IMG/VR virus record: IMGVR_UViG_3300042453_004439
Coordinates: 1-38,661 of that record
Source of the DNA: a virus
Direction: 5' to 3' (one strand)
Length of the DNA stretch: 38,661 nucleotides
In this document: positions 17,268 to 26,149 of the stretch, piece after piece
How positions within the stretch are numbered: the stretch's first letter is position 1
How the letters are laid out: every line of letters starts with the position of its first letter
The notes under the pieces: model-generated
Databases searched by the model: none
What the model saw: only the letters and a program-made list of their open reading frames with translations
What the model was told of the DNA's origin: nothing
Position numbers and translations under genes: made by a program

Positions 17268-20200
17268 TTATACATAAGATTGTTTATTAAATCCACCATA
17301 TCTATTTGCTTTTTGTATTTGATTATCAGCAACTTTTGCGATATTACGGGCTAAATTTTGACTGAATATCATTTCATTCGAATCGTAATTATTTCCAGAT
17401 TGACCTAATACAAACTGGCCAGATTTATTATAACTACCAACATTAGCGACAATATTAATATTGCTGTTATTTGTATTGTTAGTATTATTTGTGGTGCTAT
17501 TGCTGCCGCCACCTTGTATCCTAGAGCTATTTGCAGAAATATATTTATTATTTGCGGCATTTGATATAGCATTCATTCCGCCAGACATATATCTAGGAAC
17601 ATTATCGGAAATACGAGATCCATATGGAATAAAACCACCAGATTGATAACGACCAATGCCTAAATTCGATACTAATCCACCAGTTTGCCCAAATGTTTTC
17701 AGAGATTGTGGCTTACCAGACATCGTATTCTTTCCTGCAACTGGACTTTTTCCTCCGCCTCCCGCACTTCCTAAACTACTTAAACCCTGAGCCAATGCTA
17801 TTGATCCTACTGCCCCAACAACACTGCTTATTAATTGAGCGCGTTTTTGCTTTGCTTGAAACTCTTTATTAACTCTTTCTTTTTCTGTTTCAATTGATTT
17901 TTGACGCATGTTTTTAAAGAAAGGATCATTTTCAAAAGCATACGCACTATAATCATCTAAACTTACAGGTCTAGTGTCCATACCGCTACCAATTAAATTA
18001 CCTGAATAATTTAATTCATCTTCTATTAAAGATTGTTGAGCGGCAAAACCAAAACCACCACCACTTTGAAAACGAGGTGCCACGCCATAATTTAAACCAT
18101 CTAAATTATTCACTCCAATTGCTGCGACCGCTTCTCTATTTAATACATATTCTCCATCTTCTAATAAGGCTAAATTTCTGTCTCCAGTTCTGTTGCCGGG
18201 TATATATGTACCATTTTCAGCACGAATAATACCGCCTCTTTGTTTACCAACGATTCCTCCGTTTTGAAATAAACCGCTACCAATAGAACCAATAGCTCTA
18301 TACATAGCTGCTCTCATAACTTCTTGCATCAACATTTGACCAAAATTAATCACCATATCTTGCAATGCATCGCCAATAGATTTTGTTCCTTTTGCGACTT
18401 CCATTAAAGCATTTGTCATACCATCTGCAAAAGCAGAAGGCGCTCTTTCTGCTAAATCCAATATAATTTGATCTGATTGTTTAGCCATATTACCAAAACC
18501 CTTTTCAAGTCTACCCATTATTGTTGTGTTTAATCTTTCGTTTTCTTGTTTAATTCTAATATCTTCATCTACAGTTTGTCTTTGTATGCCTAATATTTTT
18601 TCTCTTGTTTCGTATTGTTTTTTCAATAATTCAACTTGGGATTCTAATACTGGATTTCCTTTTGCTAATTCAGAAAGTTGAGTGAAATCAAGTACTGGTG
18701 CATTTGCACCTAATGCGCCAGCAGAACCAAGACTTGATTGATTTTTTTGAGCGGCTAAGTAAGCTTGATATTTTCTAGCAGTACCTAATCCAAATCTACT
18801 ATCAATATTTTCAGGATTTGCATTATATGCATATGCTTCTTGAATTTTATTTATTTCAGATTGACCACCTAAATCTTCAGCTAATCTATCAGTTATCCAC
18901 TGATTCATCACTTGAGTTAATTTTTCTAATGCATTTGTATTTTGAATTTCAGCAGCAAGTTGCAATTGAGCTTGAGCCATTTCTGTGGCTAAATTTTGAT
19001 CTTCCATTCTTCTTTGTTCCTCAAGAACTTTATTTTCTATACCTATTCTTCTTTCCAAACTTTCCCTAACACCCATTCCATATTCTTGGCGAGGATCTTC
19101 TAATCCTCTTCTTAAAGCAGCAATATATGATTCAGAATTAGCTTTTGCAATGTCGATGGCGAAACCTAAATTTTTAGCAGTAATTTCTGCTTCTTTTATT
19201 CTAGTAAAATTTTCTTTTTGAATTCTATTACTCTCAACTGAATATTGTAATTCGGCTGCAATTTTTAATCTATTTAAATCTTGTTTTATTTGTAATTCTT
19301 TTTCTGCGTTTTGTTGTTCTAATTCTAAAGAAGTTTTATTTCTTTCTCTTTCAGCAATTGCTCTTGCTATGTCATCTTTTGCAAATTGATTTTTAGCAAA
19401 TTCACTTGCTTTTAATGCATTATTTAAAGCATCTAATATAAGTGTAAATTCATTAACAATTTTTTGTCTTTCTTCTTCAGGAGCCATAGCAACTTTAGCT
19501 TCCATAGCAGCTTTAGTTGCATTTCTAAATCCTTCCACGTCTTGTGATTTTGTTAAATCTAAAGTGGCTGGTAAACCTAATGTATTAGATTTTATTAAAT
19601 CATTAAATTGTTTTGTTCTTTCTGATTGAATTTCTTTCGCTACGTTTCCAACGTTTATTTCATTATATTTTCCGCTTTGAAGTTGATTCAATACTTTATC
19701 TCTAAAAAATTGAGCATTTTCTTGAGAAGTTAACATTGAATCTTTAAATACTTTTGTTAACTCTTCAGCATTTCTTTGTAAGAATTTAGATTTTTCTTTA
19801 TCTTGTTGAATTTGAAATGCAGCATAATCATCATTTAATTTAACTAAAGAATCTTCAGCTTTTGTTTTAGCAGCGATGTTTGCGTATTCAAATTTTTTAA
19901 TTTCTGGCAAATTACTCATCATGTAAGATGATATTTGATCATTTAAAGATGACGTAAAATCAGAAATTATAGATTGTATTCTTTGACTGCTTGATTTTTT
20001 CTCAAATTCTATAGCAGTAACAAATGCAGCTTGCTCAAGAGAGTCTTGAATTTTTTGAAAAATTGAAGCGACGCTTTCTGTAGCTTTATTTCTGTAGTTT
20101 TGAATATATTTAGATAAATCTAATACATCTGCATTTTTTTCGATTTCAAAAGCTAAATTTTCAAGTTTTGATGGATCTAAACTTAATTTATATAAATTAG

Positions 20201-23200
20201 CAACCGCATTTTTAAAAATAGAATCATATTCTGTAGTATTTTCAGGAGTTATGTTTTGACTATTTAATAGATCTTTTACTGTATTTTCTATAATTTTTAT
20301 CGAAGCTCCCGGAATTGTTCTTTGAATATCTGCTGCTTGCATCAATCCGCTCGCCAATGATTTTCTTTGTTCTTGATTTAAAGAAACCGCATATCCCGCA
20401 GCTATATCTTTAGCAGATCCTTTTCCAATTAAAGCTTTTTCAAAAGCTGCTTTTTTAGTAGTTTGATTTGTATAATCTTGCAATTGCTTAGTCATAATTT
20501 GCAAATCACCACCAGCTTTTAAAAATTCTTCTTGCAATTTTGTATCTTTTATTTGTAAAAAGTTTTCACTTAATTTTTTAGTAGCATTTTCGATTTCTGT
20601 AGAAGAAGCTCCTCTTGCAATCATATCTGTCAAATTCTTTTGAGCATCAATATATGAAGTAGCAGACTGAATATTTTCTTGAGCTTTTTGAGTTTGTTTT
20701 TCATTTAATTGCATCAACTCATCTGCTGACAATGTGGCAGCACTTAATGAACTATTAAATGCGACTAAACCACCAACAACAGCGCCAACAGCTCCACCTA
20801 ATCCCGGAAATATTAAATTACCAATTGATGCTCCTGTGCTAATAGATGTTAAACCAGTACTCAAAAACGATTTACCCATTCTTTCAGTTACGCTTAAATC
20901 TGTTCTTTCTTTGTTTCCATATAACCCTTGTTCAAATTGAGCAGCGATCAATGGTACAGCAAACATTGCTGTATTTGTAAATTTATCGAGTCTTTCTTTT
21001 GAAGGTAGACTTTGAACCATCTTCTGATAAAAAGATTTGACAGAATTACTGAAGCCTCCAGAAGAAGCAGTAACCATGCTATTTGTTTTCGCAAAAACAG
21101 ATTGTATATTATTTTTTAATGCTTTATAACCATTCTCAATTGGATCAAGTAAATAATATGCTGGATACGCTTGAATACTTAAAAATGTATTTCTAATATC
21201 ATTTAAAGCTTTAGTGGCTAAAGCATTTATTTCAGCTTGTAGTCTAGCTGGATCAAAACCACTTTGTGTAGCAGATGGTTGAGGTTGATTTCTTGCTCTT
21301 TGCCTTTGTTGCCTTCTCATACCAGCAAAATTAGGTACAAATCCTTTGTTCATCAAACCAGCATCTTTTTGATTCTTTATAGAATCTGATAATGCGTTAT
21401 TCAATCCACCATGATCAGAAATAGCTGCTGCAAAATTAGGCTGAGAACTGTTACGTATGAATGGAAAAGGTCCGCTTTGTGTATCTAATATAGCTTTATT
21501 ACCGCTCATATTAGACTCAAGATTCATTACTCTATTTACATAATCAGCAGCAAAATTAGGCATAAAACCTGAAGAAAATTTACTCAAATTATCTAATCTT
21601 TTAGATAATATTTTTCTATATTTTCCACCATGTTTTTGAATAATATTCTTATTAGCAAGTAAATCTTTAATTTGACTTCTTATTTCTGAATCGGATAGAT
21701 CTCCAAATACTGTACCAGCAAGACGTTCAGGATCTCTTAAAGTATCTACTTCTCCAACTTCAGTTCCAAATTTATCTCCTTTCAATCCGCCTTGCGCTCT
21801 ATAAGCTAAAGCGCCACCTGAATCTATTTGATATGGAACACCAAATTTATCTACAACAACATTATCAAAATCTAAACCCAAAGCATCCCAGTCACCTAAT
21901 AAAGAAATAGCCGCAAATCTTTCTTTTAGTTGGTCTTTAGTAGATTCATTTAAAGATGAATTTAAATGCTTACCTTCAATATATTCAGTTAATTGAAAAA
22001 CTTTATTTTTATCTTTTATCAATCTAGAATCAGGAACTTTGATTCCAAAAGCAGAATATAATTTATTTGCTCTTGCTTCATTGATAATATGTCCTGAAGA
22101 AGCTCCAAATTTTTGAACTAATAATTGTTTTGAGATTGTATCTCTAACTAAGGTAGCTCCTGTTGAACCTCCTAAATCTTTAACATATTCTAAATCTGAA
22201 CTTTTTATTCCTTTTCTTATAGCAAAATTAGGAATAAATCCACTATTAAAATAAGCGACTTCATCTTCTTTTGCATATTCATTTGATGAACGATCTTTGC
22301 TTAATATGTTATTTATATCAAATCCAATACCTTTACCACCTTGCAACTCTGATAATTTAAGCAGCGTTTCTTTAACTTTTTGTTCTCCATATTTTTTTGT
22401 TAACTCTTCGTAAGAGGTTTTGTTTAATATACGAGAAATTTTAAAATATTTTTCTCCAATCATTTTTGTTTTGACGCTAGCTGGATGCTCAATAACGCCA
22501 GAAAAACCTTCAGCTACATTATATTTTCTACTTGTTGAAATTAATGGAGATTGATCAACAAATGATTCTTGATGTTGATGCAAAAGCTCTTGTAAACGAT
22601 TAGATAAAAATGTTTGAATAAATTTAGGTGCATCTATTTTTTTCTGTTGAAAAACAAGATTATTTATTTCTTTTTCAGGAATAAATTTTGAAAAATATTT
22701 TTGTTTTAATTTTTCCCATCTTTCATCAATATCATGAACTCCTCTAATTAATGTTGCGCGAGCACCAAGTGGTAAATTTTTGACATAATTTTCATAAATT
22801 TCATTATATTTTTTTCTATCCATTCTTGTTTGCGTGTCTCTTAATTTGAATCCAACGCTCAATGATTCTCTGCTAGTTTGACTGGCATTAGCAAGATTCA
22901 TTCTTATCATATCTCTCAATAAATTTTTATCAAGAGAAGCGAAATTAGGTATGAAACCGTCACTTGCTTGTATAATTTGTTCTGTTCCTCTTTTGACTTC
23001 TTTGTCAGCATTATAGAATAAATATTCCGGTCTACCTCCAATACTGCGTACAATATTATCTATATTTTCTAAAGGCTTTTCACTATGCCACATTTCAATT
23101 AATTCGTTTTTAGCTTGTGTAAATTTTGTTCTTAATGTAGCATCAGGAGTAGTGTCACCAGACTTCATTTCAATAACAGGACCAGTCAAATTATCTTCTA

Positions 23201-26123
23201 ATGCATCAATTCTGGTATTACCTGGAGCCCCATGAAATCTTTTACCACCTTTTTCATAATTTGAAGCAAAAACAATATTATTTGTGGCAAACATTTGTTT
23301 TGCTTTTTCAAGCGCCAAACGTTCGAAATTTTTTGCGAATGGATTTGTTTGCGAAGTTGTTGTACTACTAGGTAATGTACCTATACCAGCAATACCTATT
23401 CTTTTAAATCCTGAACTCAATACTCTTTGTAGTACTCCTTCTTTTCTTTTTTCAATAGCATCAACTGATTTTACATAACCTGCATCATAAGCTTGCTTTA
23501 AAGTAAAAGGCGCATCTGCCTCATTTAATTCTCCTCTTTCAATTTTTCCAACAACAGAACCAACTCTTGCATTCCTTAATTTTCTATATTTTCCAAAACC
23601 TTGATAATAGTCACTAGGCAATTCTGCTGTTGCAAAATTTGGAATATAACCAGAAGACAAATATTTTCTTCTTGAACCGCTATATGTTAACTTTGCAAAA
23701 AAATCTTTATCAGGAATTATAGATTCTCCAATAGTTGACTCTTTAAATAATCTTTCTTTATCTTTAAAAATATCTATAAATTTTCTTTGTTTTTCATATT
23801 GTTCAGCTTTAGGATGAAAATATTCTCTATTACCATTTGAAAGCTGTATAAATTTTGACCAAATACCTATCGAATTATTTTTAGCGTTTTCTGTTAATTG
23901 TATTAAATTTGGATCCCTAGTATATCGAAAATCTGGAACACCCAAACCATTACTAACTAAAACTGAGGCCACATTAGTATCATCAAAGATAGATCTAAAA
24001 TAAGCGCTTTTACCTTTTGCAATAATATTTCTATTTAATCTATCAACGCCTTGATCTCCTTGATAATAACTTTTTAATATATCAGTCGATTCTTTATAAT
24101 ATTTTTGATTATTTTCAGGAGCATCGACTTTTGCTAAACGAAAATCGATTGTTTTAGGATCTATAGGCAAACCTTCTATAGTATCGCCATCTTTAACACT
24201 TGTTATTTGCGCAACAATTTTTTCTGCAAAATTAGGAATAAATCCAATATTCATATATGGATCAATACCTGTTCTACTTATTGAGTTACGCCTATGACTT
24301 CTTCCAGCTTGAGAATTAGCGGGTGGATTTATGAATGGTTGAGCAAAACCGGGCATATATTTGACCTGTTCAGCAGTATTCATTACTCCACCAACAGGAG
24401 ATTGAACAACCCTGCCCGGCATATAACCACCAGCAATTGCGCCGATAGTTTCTTGAAGTTTTGCTTCTTTAGGAATATATCCGCCGCTTCTTGTAACTCT
24501 TAAACCTCCTGAACCTTTAACAGTTACTCCTTGTGCAGATAATGCTGGAGCCAAAGCAGCAACTAATGCTTGTTGTCTTTGATATTCTGCTGTTTGTTGT
24601 CTTGCTAGTTGTAATAATAACTGCGCTTGAGCAGTTTGATTACCCATTTGACCAGCTAAGGCTTGGGCAACTGGTCCTTGTTGCTGCATAATTTGCAAAA
24701 TAGCTTGTTCAATATTTTTTCTGTTTTGTGTTTCTGTTGTTATACCAACAATCTGAGGCAATGCTTGAGAAAGATATGTAAAAGAATTTTGTATTAACTT
24801 AAACAATACGAAAAATGCACCAATTGCTCCGGGACCAGCTAATACATTTCGAATACCTTTTAATAAACCATTTGCAAAAGTAGAACCTACGCCTTCACCT
24901 TCAAGAATCTCATTTAAATTCTCAAATAATGATTTAAATGATTCTGCCGTATATTTAGCTAAAGGTTCAAATGTTACTTTACCAACATTATTGGCGAACT
25001 GTTGAGCAACTGTGCTAGTTTGGCTTAATAAAGCATCTAATGTTTGATTTAATTTAGCGGCAGCAATTTGAGCTTCGTTTGTCGCCATTGCGCCTTTTTG
25101 CAAAGCTCCAGCATAAGCTCCTTGTTTATTGTTTAAATCTCCAATAATTGCTTTTAATATGTTTACTTGATAAACACCTGCAACTTGTTCAGATAATTGC
25201 GCTCTTTGTGAATCAGCTAAATTATTGTAAGCGCCTGCAAAATTTTGTAATATTTGTACAGCGGGTAAAATATTACCTTGAATATCGCGAACTCCGATAT
25301 TAAAAGCTTCTAACTGATCAAGCGTTTCAGTACGTTGTAATCTTGTAAAAATTGTTTTTAATGCGTTACCGATAACAGCACCACCACGCGCAGTTTTTTC
25401 CTGCGCCGCTGTAACAAGCGCGTTTAATTGATCGATATTAACACCAGCTTCTTGAGCTGCTAGACCTGTTCTAGAAAGAGCTTCAGCTAAATCACCAGCA
25501 CTAACCGCATAACTTTGTTCGACAGCAACTAATTTATTTAAAACTTGTGTTGTTGTAATTCCTGTAGCTTGGAAACCATTTACTGTAGCCGTTAATGCTT
25601 CGATAGCATTATTTACATTCATACCTGCCAATCTGGCAAGAGTCATTGCGTCTGCTGTTCTTTGTAATACTTCTTCAGCTTTAACACCTTGACGTGAAAA
25701 TTCTAGAGCAGCTTTAGATGCATCACCAAAAGAACTAGCTGTTTGTTTGCTAACATTAAACAAATCTGTGCTAAATTTTTGTAATTCTTTAGTAGTTAAT
25801 CCGAAAACGCGATTAATATCAGCTAAATTCTTTTCTACTTCAATAGTGACTTCAGCTATACTTCTGAAACTACGTAAAACACCACCTAATACAGCAGTTG
25901 ACGCACCGAACGCGATAACACGCGCATTAGAAGCAGCCAATGCAGCCTCGAAATCCTTAACATCACCTGTAATTCGACCAAGAGGTTGAGAAAAAGCTCT
26001 TGCATTTACTTGTAAATTAATTGGATTTTGATTCGCAAATCGTTGATTGTAAGCTTGTACACCGGCTTGGATTGATTGAACTAAGGCGGCTTGATTTGCT
26101 GCTACATTGATTTGGACTGCCAT
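17268..26123 (-). CDS. Giant tape measure protein carrying an enzyme cassette
   Basis: 2951 residues. Residues about 85-335 match the TP901-type tape measure domain. Residues 420-460 and 1757-1790 are hydrophobic or Gly-rich membrane-active candidates. Residues about 1800-2600 are largely helical and coiled coil. The C-terminus has the usual GGIVG, GTYIPG (2638-2643) and DGEYVLNREAV motifs. The protein sets tail length and is ejected ahead of the DNA during infection. Unusually, residues 627-1600 hold four enzyme-like domains (nuclease, nuclease, ADP-ribosyltransferase, kinase-like) separated by GF[IVM]PNFA peptides at 627, 825, 1056, 1295, 1519 and 1594, with a bare PNFA at 1562. Two chaperone-like genes lie upstream and the tube-like gene 6 bp downstream. 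The ATG at 26121-26123 is preceded by GTGTAAATAATAAAT. The reading frame is unbroken. Confidence 0.95.
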   Translation of the reverse strand: MAVQINVAANQAALVQSIQAGVQAYNQRFANQNPINLQVNARAFSQPLGRITGDVKDFEAALAASNARVIAFGASTAVLGGVLRSFRSIAEVTIEVEKNLADINRVFGLTTKELQKFSTDLFNVSKQTASSFGDASKAALEFSRQGVKAEEVLQRTADAMTLARLAGMNVNNAIEALTATVNGFQATGITTTQVLNKLVAVEQSYAVSAGDLAEALSRTGLAAQEAGVNIDQLNALVTAAQEKTARGGAVIGNALKTIFTRLQRTETLDQLEAFNIGVRDIQGNILPAVQILQNFAGAYNNLADSQRAQLSEQVAGVYQVNILKAIIGDLNNKQGAYAGALQKGAMATNEAQIAAAKLNQTLDALLSQTSTVAQQFANNVGKVTFEPLAKYTAESFKSLFENLNEILEGEGVGSTFANGLLKGIRNVLAGPGAIGAFFVLFKLIQNSFTYLSQALPQIVGITTETQNRKNIEQAILQIMQQQGPVAQALAGQMGNQTAQAQLLLQLARQQTAEYQRQQALVAALAPALSAQGVTVKGSGGLRVTRSGGYIPKEAKLQETIGAIAGGYMPGRVVQSPVGGVMNTAEQVKYMPGFAQPFINPPANSQAGRSHRRNSISRTGIDPYMNIGFIPNFAEKIVAQITSVKDGDTIEGLPIDPKTIDFRLAKVDAPENNQKYYKESTDILKSYYQGDQGVDRLNRNIIAKGKSAYFRSIFDDTNVASVLVSNGLGVPDFRYTRDPNLIQLTENAKNNSIGIWSKFIQLSNGNREYFHPKAEQYEKQRKFIDIFKDKERLFKESTIGESIIPDKDFFAKLTYSGSRRKYLSSGYIPNFATAELPSDYYQGFGKYRKLRNARVGSVVGKIERGELNEADAPFTLKQAYDAGYVKSVDAIEKRKEGVLQRVLSSGFKRIGIAGIGTLPSSTTTSQTNPFAKNFERLALEKAKQMFATNNIVFASNYEKGGKRFHGAPGNTRIDALEDNLTGPVIEMKSGDTTPDATLRTKFTQAKNELIEMWHSEKPLENIDNIVRSIGGRPEYLFYNADKEVKRGTEQIIQASDGFIPNFASLDKNLLRDMIRMNLANASQTSRESLSVGFKLRDTQTRMDRKKYNEIYENYVKNLPLGARATLIRGVHDIDERWEKLKQKYFSKFIPEKEINNLVFQQKKIDAPKFIQTFLSNRLQELLHQHQESFVDQSPLISTSRKYNVAEGFSGVIEHPASVKTKMIGEKYFKISRILNKTSYEELTKKYGEQKVKETLLKLSELQGGKGIGFDINNILSKDRSSNEYAKEDEVAYFNSGFIPNFAIRKGIKSSDLEYVKDLGGSTGATLVRDTISKQLLVQKFGASSGHIINEARANKLYSAFGIKVPDSRLIKDKNKVFQLTEYIEGKHLNSSLNESTKDQLKERFAAISLLGDWDALGLDFDNVVVDKFGVPYQIDSGGALAYRAQGGLKGDKFGTEVGEVDTLRDPERLAGTVFGDLSDSEIRSQIKDLLANKNIIQKHGGKYRKILSKRLDNLSKFSSGFMPNFAADYVNRVMNLESNMSGNKAILDTQSGPFPFIRNSSQPNFAAAISDHGGLNNALSDSIKNQKDAGLMNKGFVPNFAGMRRQQRQRARNQPQPSATQSGFDPARLQAEINALATKALNDIRNTFLSIQAYPAYYLLDPIENGYKALKNNIQSVFAKTNSMVTASSGGFSNSVKSFYQKMVQSLPSKERLDKFTNTAMFAVPLIAAQFEQGLYGNKERTDLSVTERMGKSFLSTGLTSISTGASIGNLIFPGLGGAVGAVVGGLVAFNSSLSAATLSADELMQLNEKQTQKAQENIQSATSYIDAQKNLTDMIARGASSTEIENATKKLSENFLQIKDTKLQEEFLKAGGDLQIMTKQLQDYTNQTTKKAAFEKALIGKGSAKDIAAGYAVSLNQEQRKSLASGLMQAADIQRTIPGASIKIIENTVKDLLNSQNITPENTTEYDSIFKNAVANLYKLSLDPSKLENLAFEIEKNADVLDLSKYIQNYRNKATESVASIFQKIQDSLEQAAFVTAIEFEKKSSSQRIQSIISDFTSSLNDQISSYMMSNLPEIKKFEYANIAAKTKAEDSLVKLNDDYAAFQIQQDKEKSKFLQRNAEELTKVFKDSMLTSQENAQFFRDKVLNQLQSGKYNEINVGNVAKEIQSERTKQFNDLIKSNTLGLPATLDLTKSQDVEGFRNATKAAMEAKVAMAPEEERQKIVNEFTLILDALNNALKASEFAKNQFAKDDIARAIAERERNKTSLELEQQNAEKELQIKQDLNRLKIAAELQYSVESNRIQKENFTRIKEAEITAKNLGFAIDIAKANSESYIAALRRGLEDPRQEYGMGVRESLERRIGIENKVLEEQRRMEDQNLATEMAQAQLQLAAEIQNTNALEKLTQVMNQWITDRLAEDLGGQSEINKIQEAYAYNANPENIDSRFGLGTARKYQAYLAAQKNQSSLGSAGALGANAPVLDFTQLSELAKGNPVLESQVELLKKQYETREKILGIQRQTVDEDIRIKQENERLNTTIMGRLEKGFGNMAKQSDQIILDLAERAPSAFADGMTNALMEVAKGTKSIGDALQDMVINFGQMLMQEVMRAAMYRAIGSIGSGLFQNGGIVGKQRGGIIRAENGTYIPGNRTGDRNLALLEDGEYVLNREAVAAIGVNNLDGLNYGVAPRFQSGGGFGFAAQQSLIEDELNYSGNLIGSGMDTRPVSLDDYSAYAFENDPFFKNMRQKSIETEKERVNKEFQAKQKRAQLISSVVGAVGSIALAQGLSSLGSAGGGGKSPVAGKNTMSGKPQSLKTFGQTGGLVSNLGIGRYQSGGFIPYGSRISDNVPRYMSGGMNAISNAANNKYISANSSRIQGGGSNSTTNNTNNTNNSNINIVANVGSYNKSGQFVLGQSGNNYDSNEMIFSQNLARNIAKVADNQIQKANRYGGFNKQSYV
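21570..22220 (-). other. Kinase-fold domain (HipA/PI3K-like) inside the tape measure protein
   Basis: Residues 1302-1518. A Gly-rich loop LGGSTGA (1317-1323) precedes LLVQKF with Lys1338, then NEARANKLY with Glu1349 and a hinge-like LTEYIEG (1378-1384). The candidate catalytic loop is GDWDALGLDFDNVVV with Asp1413 and Asn1421. A metal-binding QIDSGGAL follows, with Asp1434. This is the order of a protein-kinase-like fold, closest in style to HipA or PI3/4-kinase-like families. The substrate could be protein or lipid; I cannot tell. Confidence 0.6.
22242..22937 (-). other. ADP-ribosyltransferase-like domain inside the tape measure protein
   Basis: Residues 1063-1294. The R-S-E pattern of arginine-type ADP-ribosyltransferases is present in order: ATLIRGV with Arg1127, then PLISTSRKYNVAEGF with the S-T-S at 1196-1198 and a downstream Ala/Phe, and KEDEVAYF with Glu1286 and Glu1288 (E-x-E). 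T4 packages and injects comparable enzymes (Alt) that modify host RNA polymerase, so delivery with the tape measure would make sense. Target and activity are inferred. Confidence 0.7.
22959..23630 (-). other. PD-(D/E)XK nuclease-like domain inside the tape measure protein
   Basis: Residues 832-1055. The core lies at about 930-1010: a helix with Glu934/Glu939, then TRIDAL with Asp973, a strand PVIEMKSG with Glu985 and Lys987 (E-x-K), and a following helix with Gln1003. This order fits the restriction-endonuclease-like fold. About 100 residues precede the core and have no recognised fold. It is flanked by GYIPNFA (825-831) and GFIPNFA (1056-1062). Assignment is by motif only; HHpred or a structure model would confirm it. 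Confidence 0.65.
23652..24224 (-). other. Staphylococcal-nuclease-like domain inside the tape measure protein
   Basis: Residues 634-824 of the tape measure protein. The domain opens with VKDGDTIEG (Asp645, Asp647, Thr648), followed by FRLAKVDAPE with Arg662, Asp667 and Glu670, and a later Arg698 in DRLNRNIIA. These correspond to Asp21, Arg35, Asp40, Glu43 and Arg87 of staphylococcal nuclease, so the calcium-binding and catalytic set looks complete. The closing LVSNGLG segment is also typical. It is bounded by GFIPNFA at 627-633 and GYIPNFA at 825-831. A DNA- or RNA-cutting activity is likely; its target is unknown. Confidence 0.85.
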
Positions 26124-26138
26124 ATTTATTATTTACAC
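26124..26138 (-). promoter_or_regulatory. Start-proximal motif GTGTAAATAATAAAT before tape measure gene
   Basis: Second copy of the shared motif, directly abutting the tape measure ATG and lying wholly in the 26-bp non-coding gap after the chaperone-like gene. It differs from the consensus by one inserted base. Confidence 0.5.
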
Positions 26139-26149
26139 AATAAAATTCA

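Larger units (their letters stand above)
21324..24245 (-). repeat. GF[IVM]PNFA peptide repeat marking domain borders
   Basis: Near-identical heptapeptides are encoded at 24225-24245 (GFIPNFA), 23631-23651 (GYIPNFA), 22938-22958 (GFIPNFA), 22221-22241 (GFIPNFA), 21549-21569 (GFMPNFA) and 21324-21344 (GFVPNFA), with a bare PNFA at 21429-21440. Most are preceded by Ser, Asp or Lys. The first five separate the four enzyme-like domains exactly. Degenerate relatives occur before the cassette (GGYIPKEA, GGYMPG, KYMPGFA, residues 547-594) and near the C-terminus (GTYIPG, GGFIPYG), so the peptide seems to derive from a general tape-measure motif. Confidence 0.9.
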
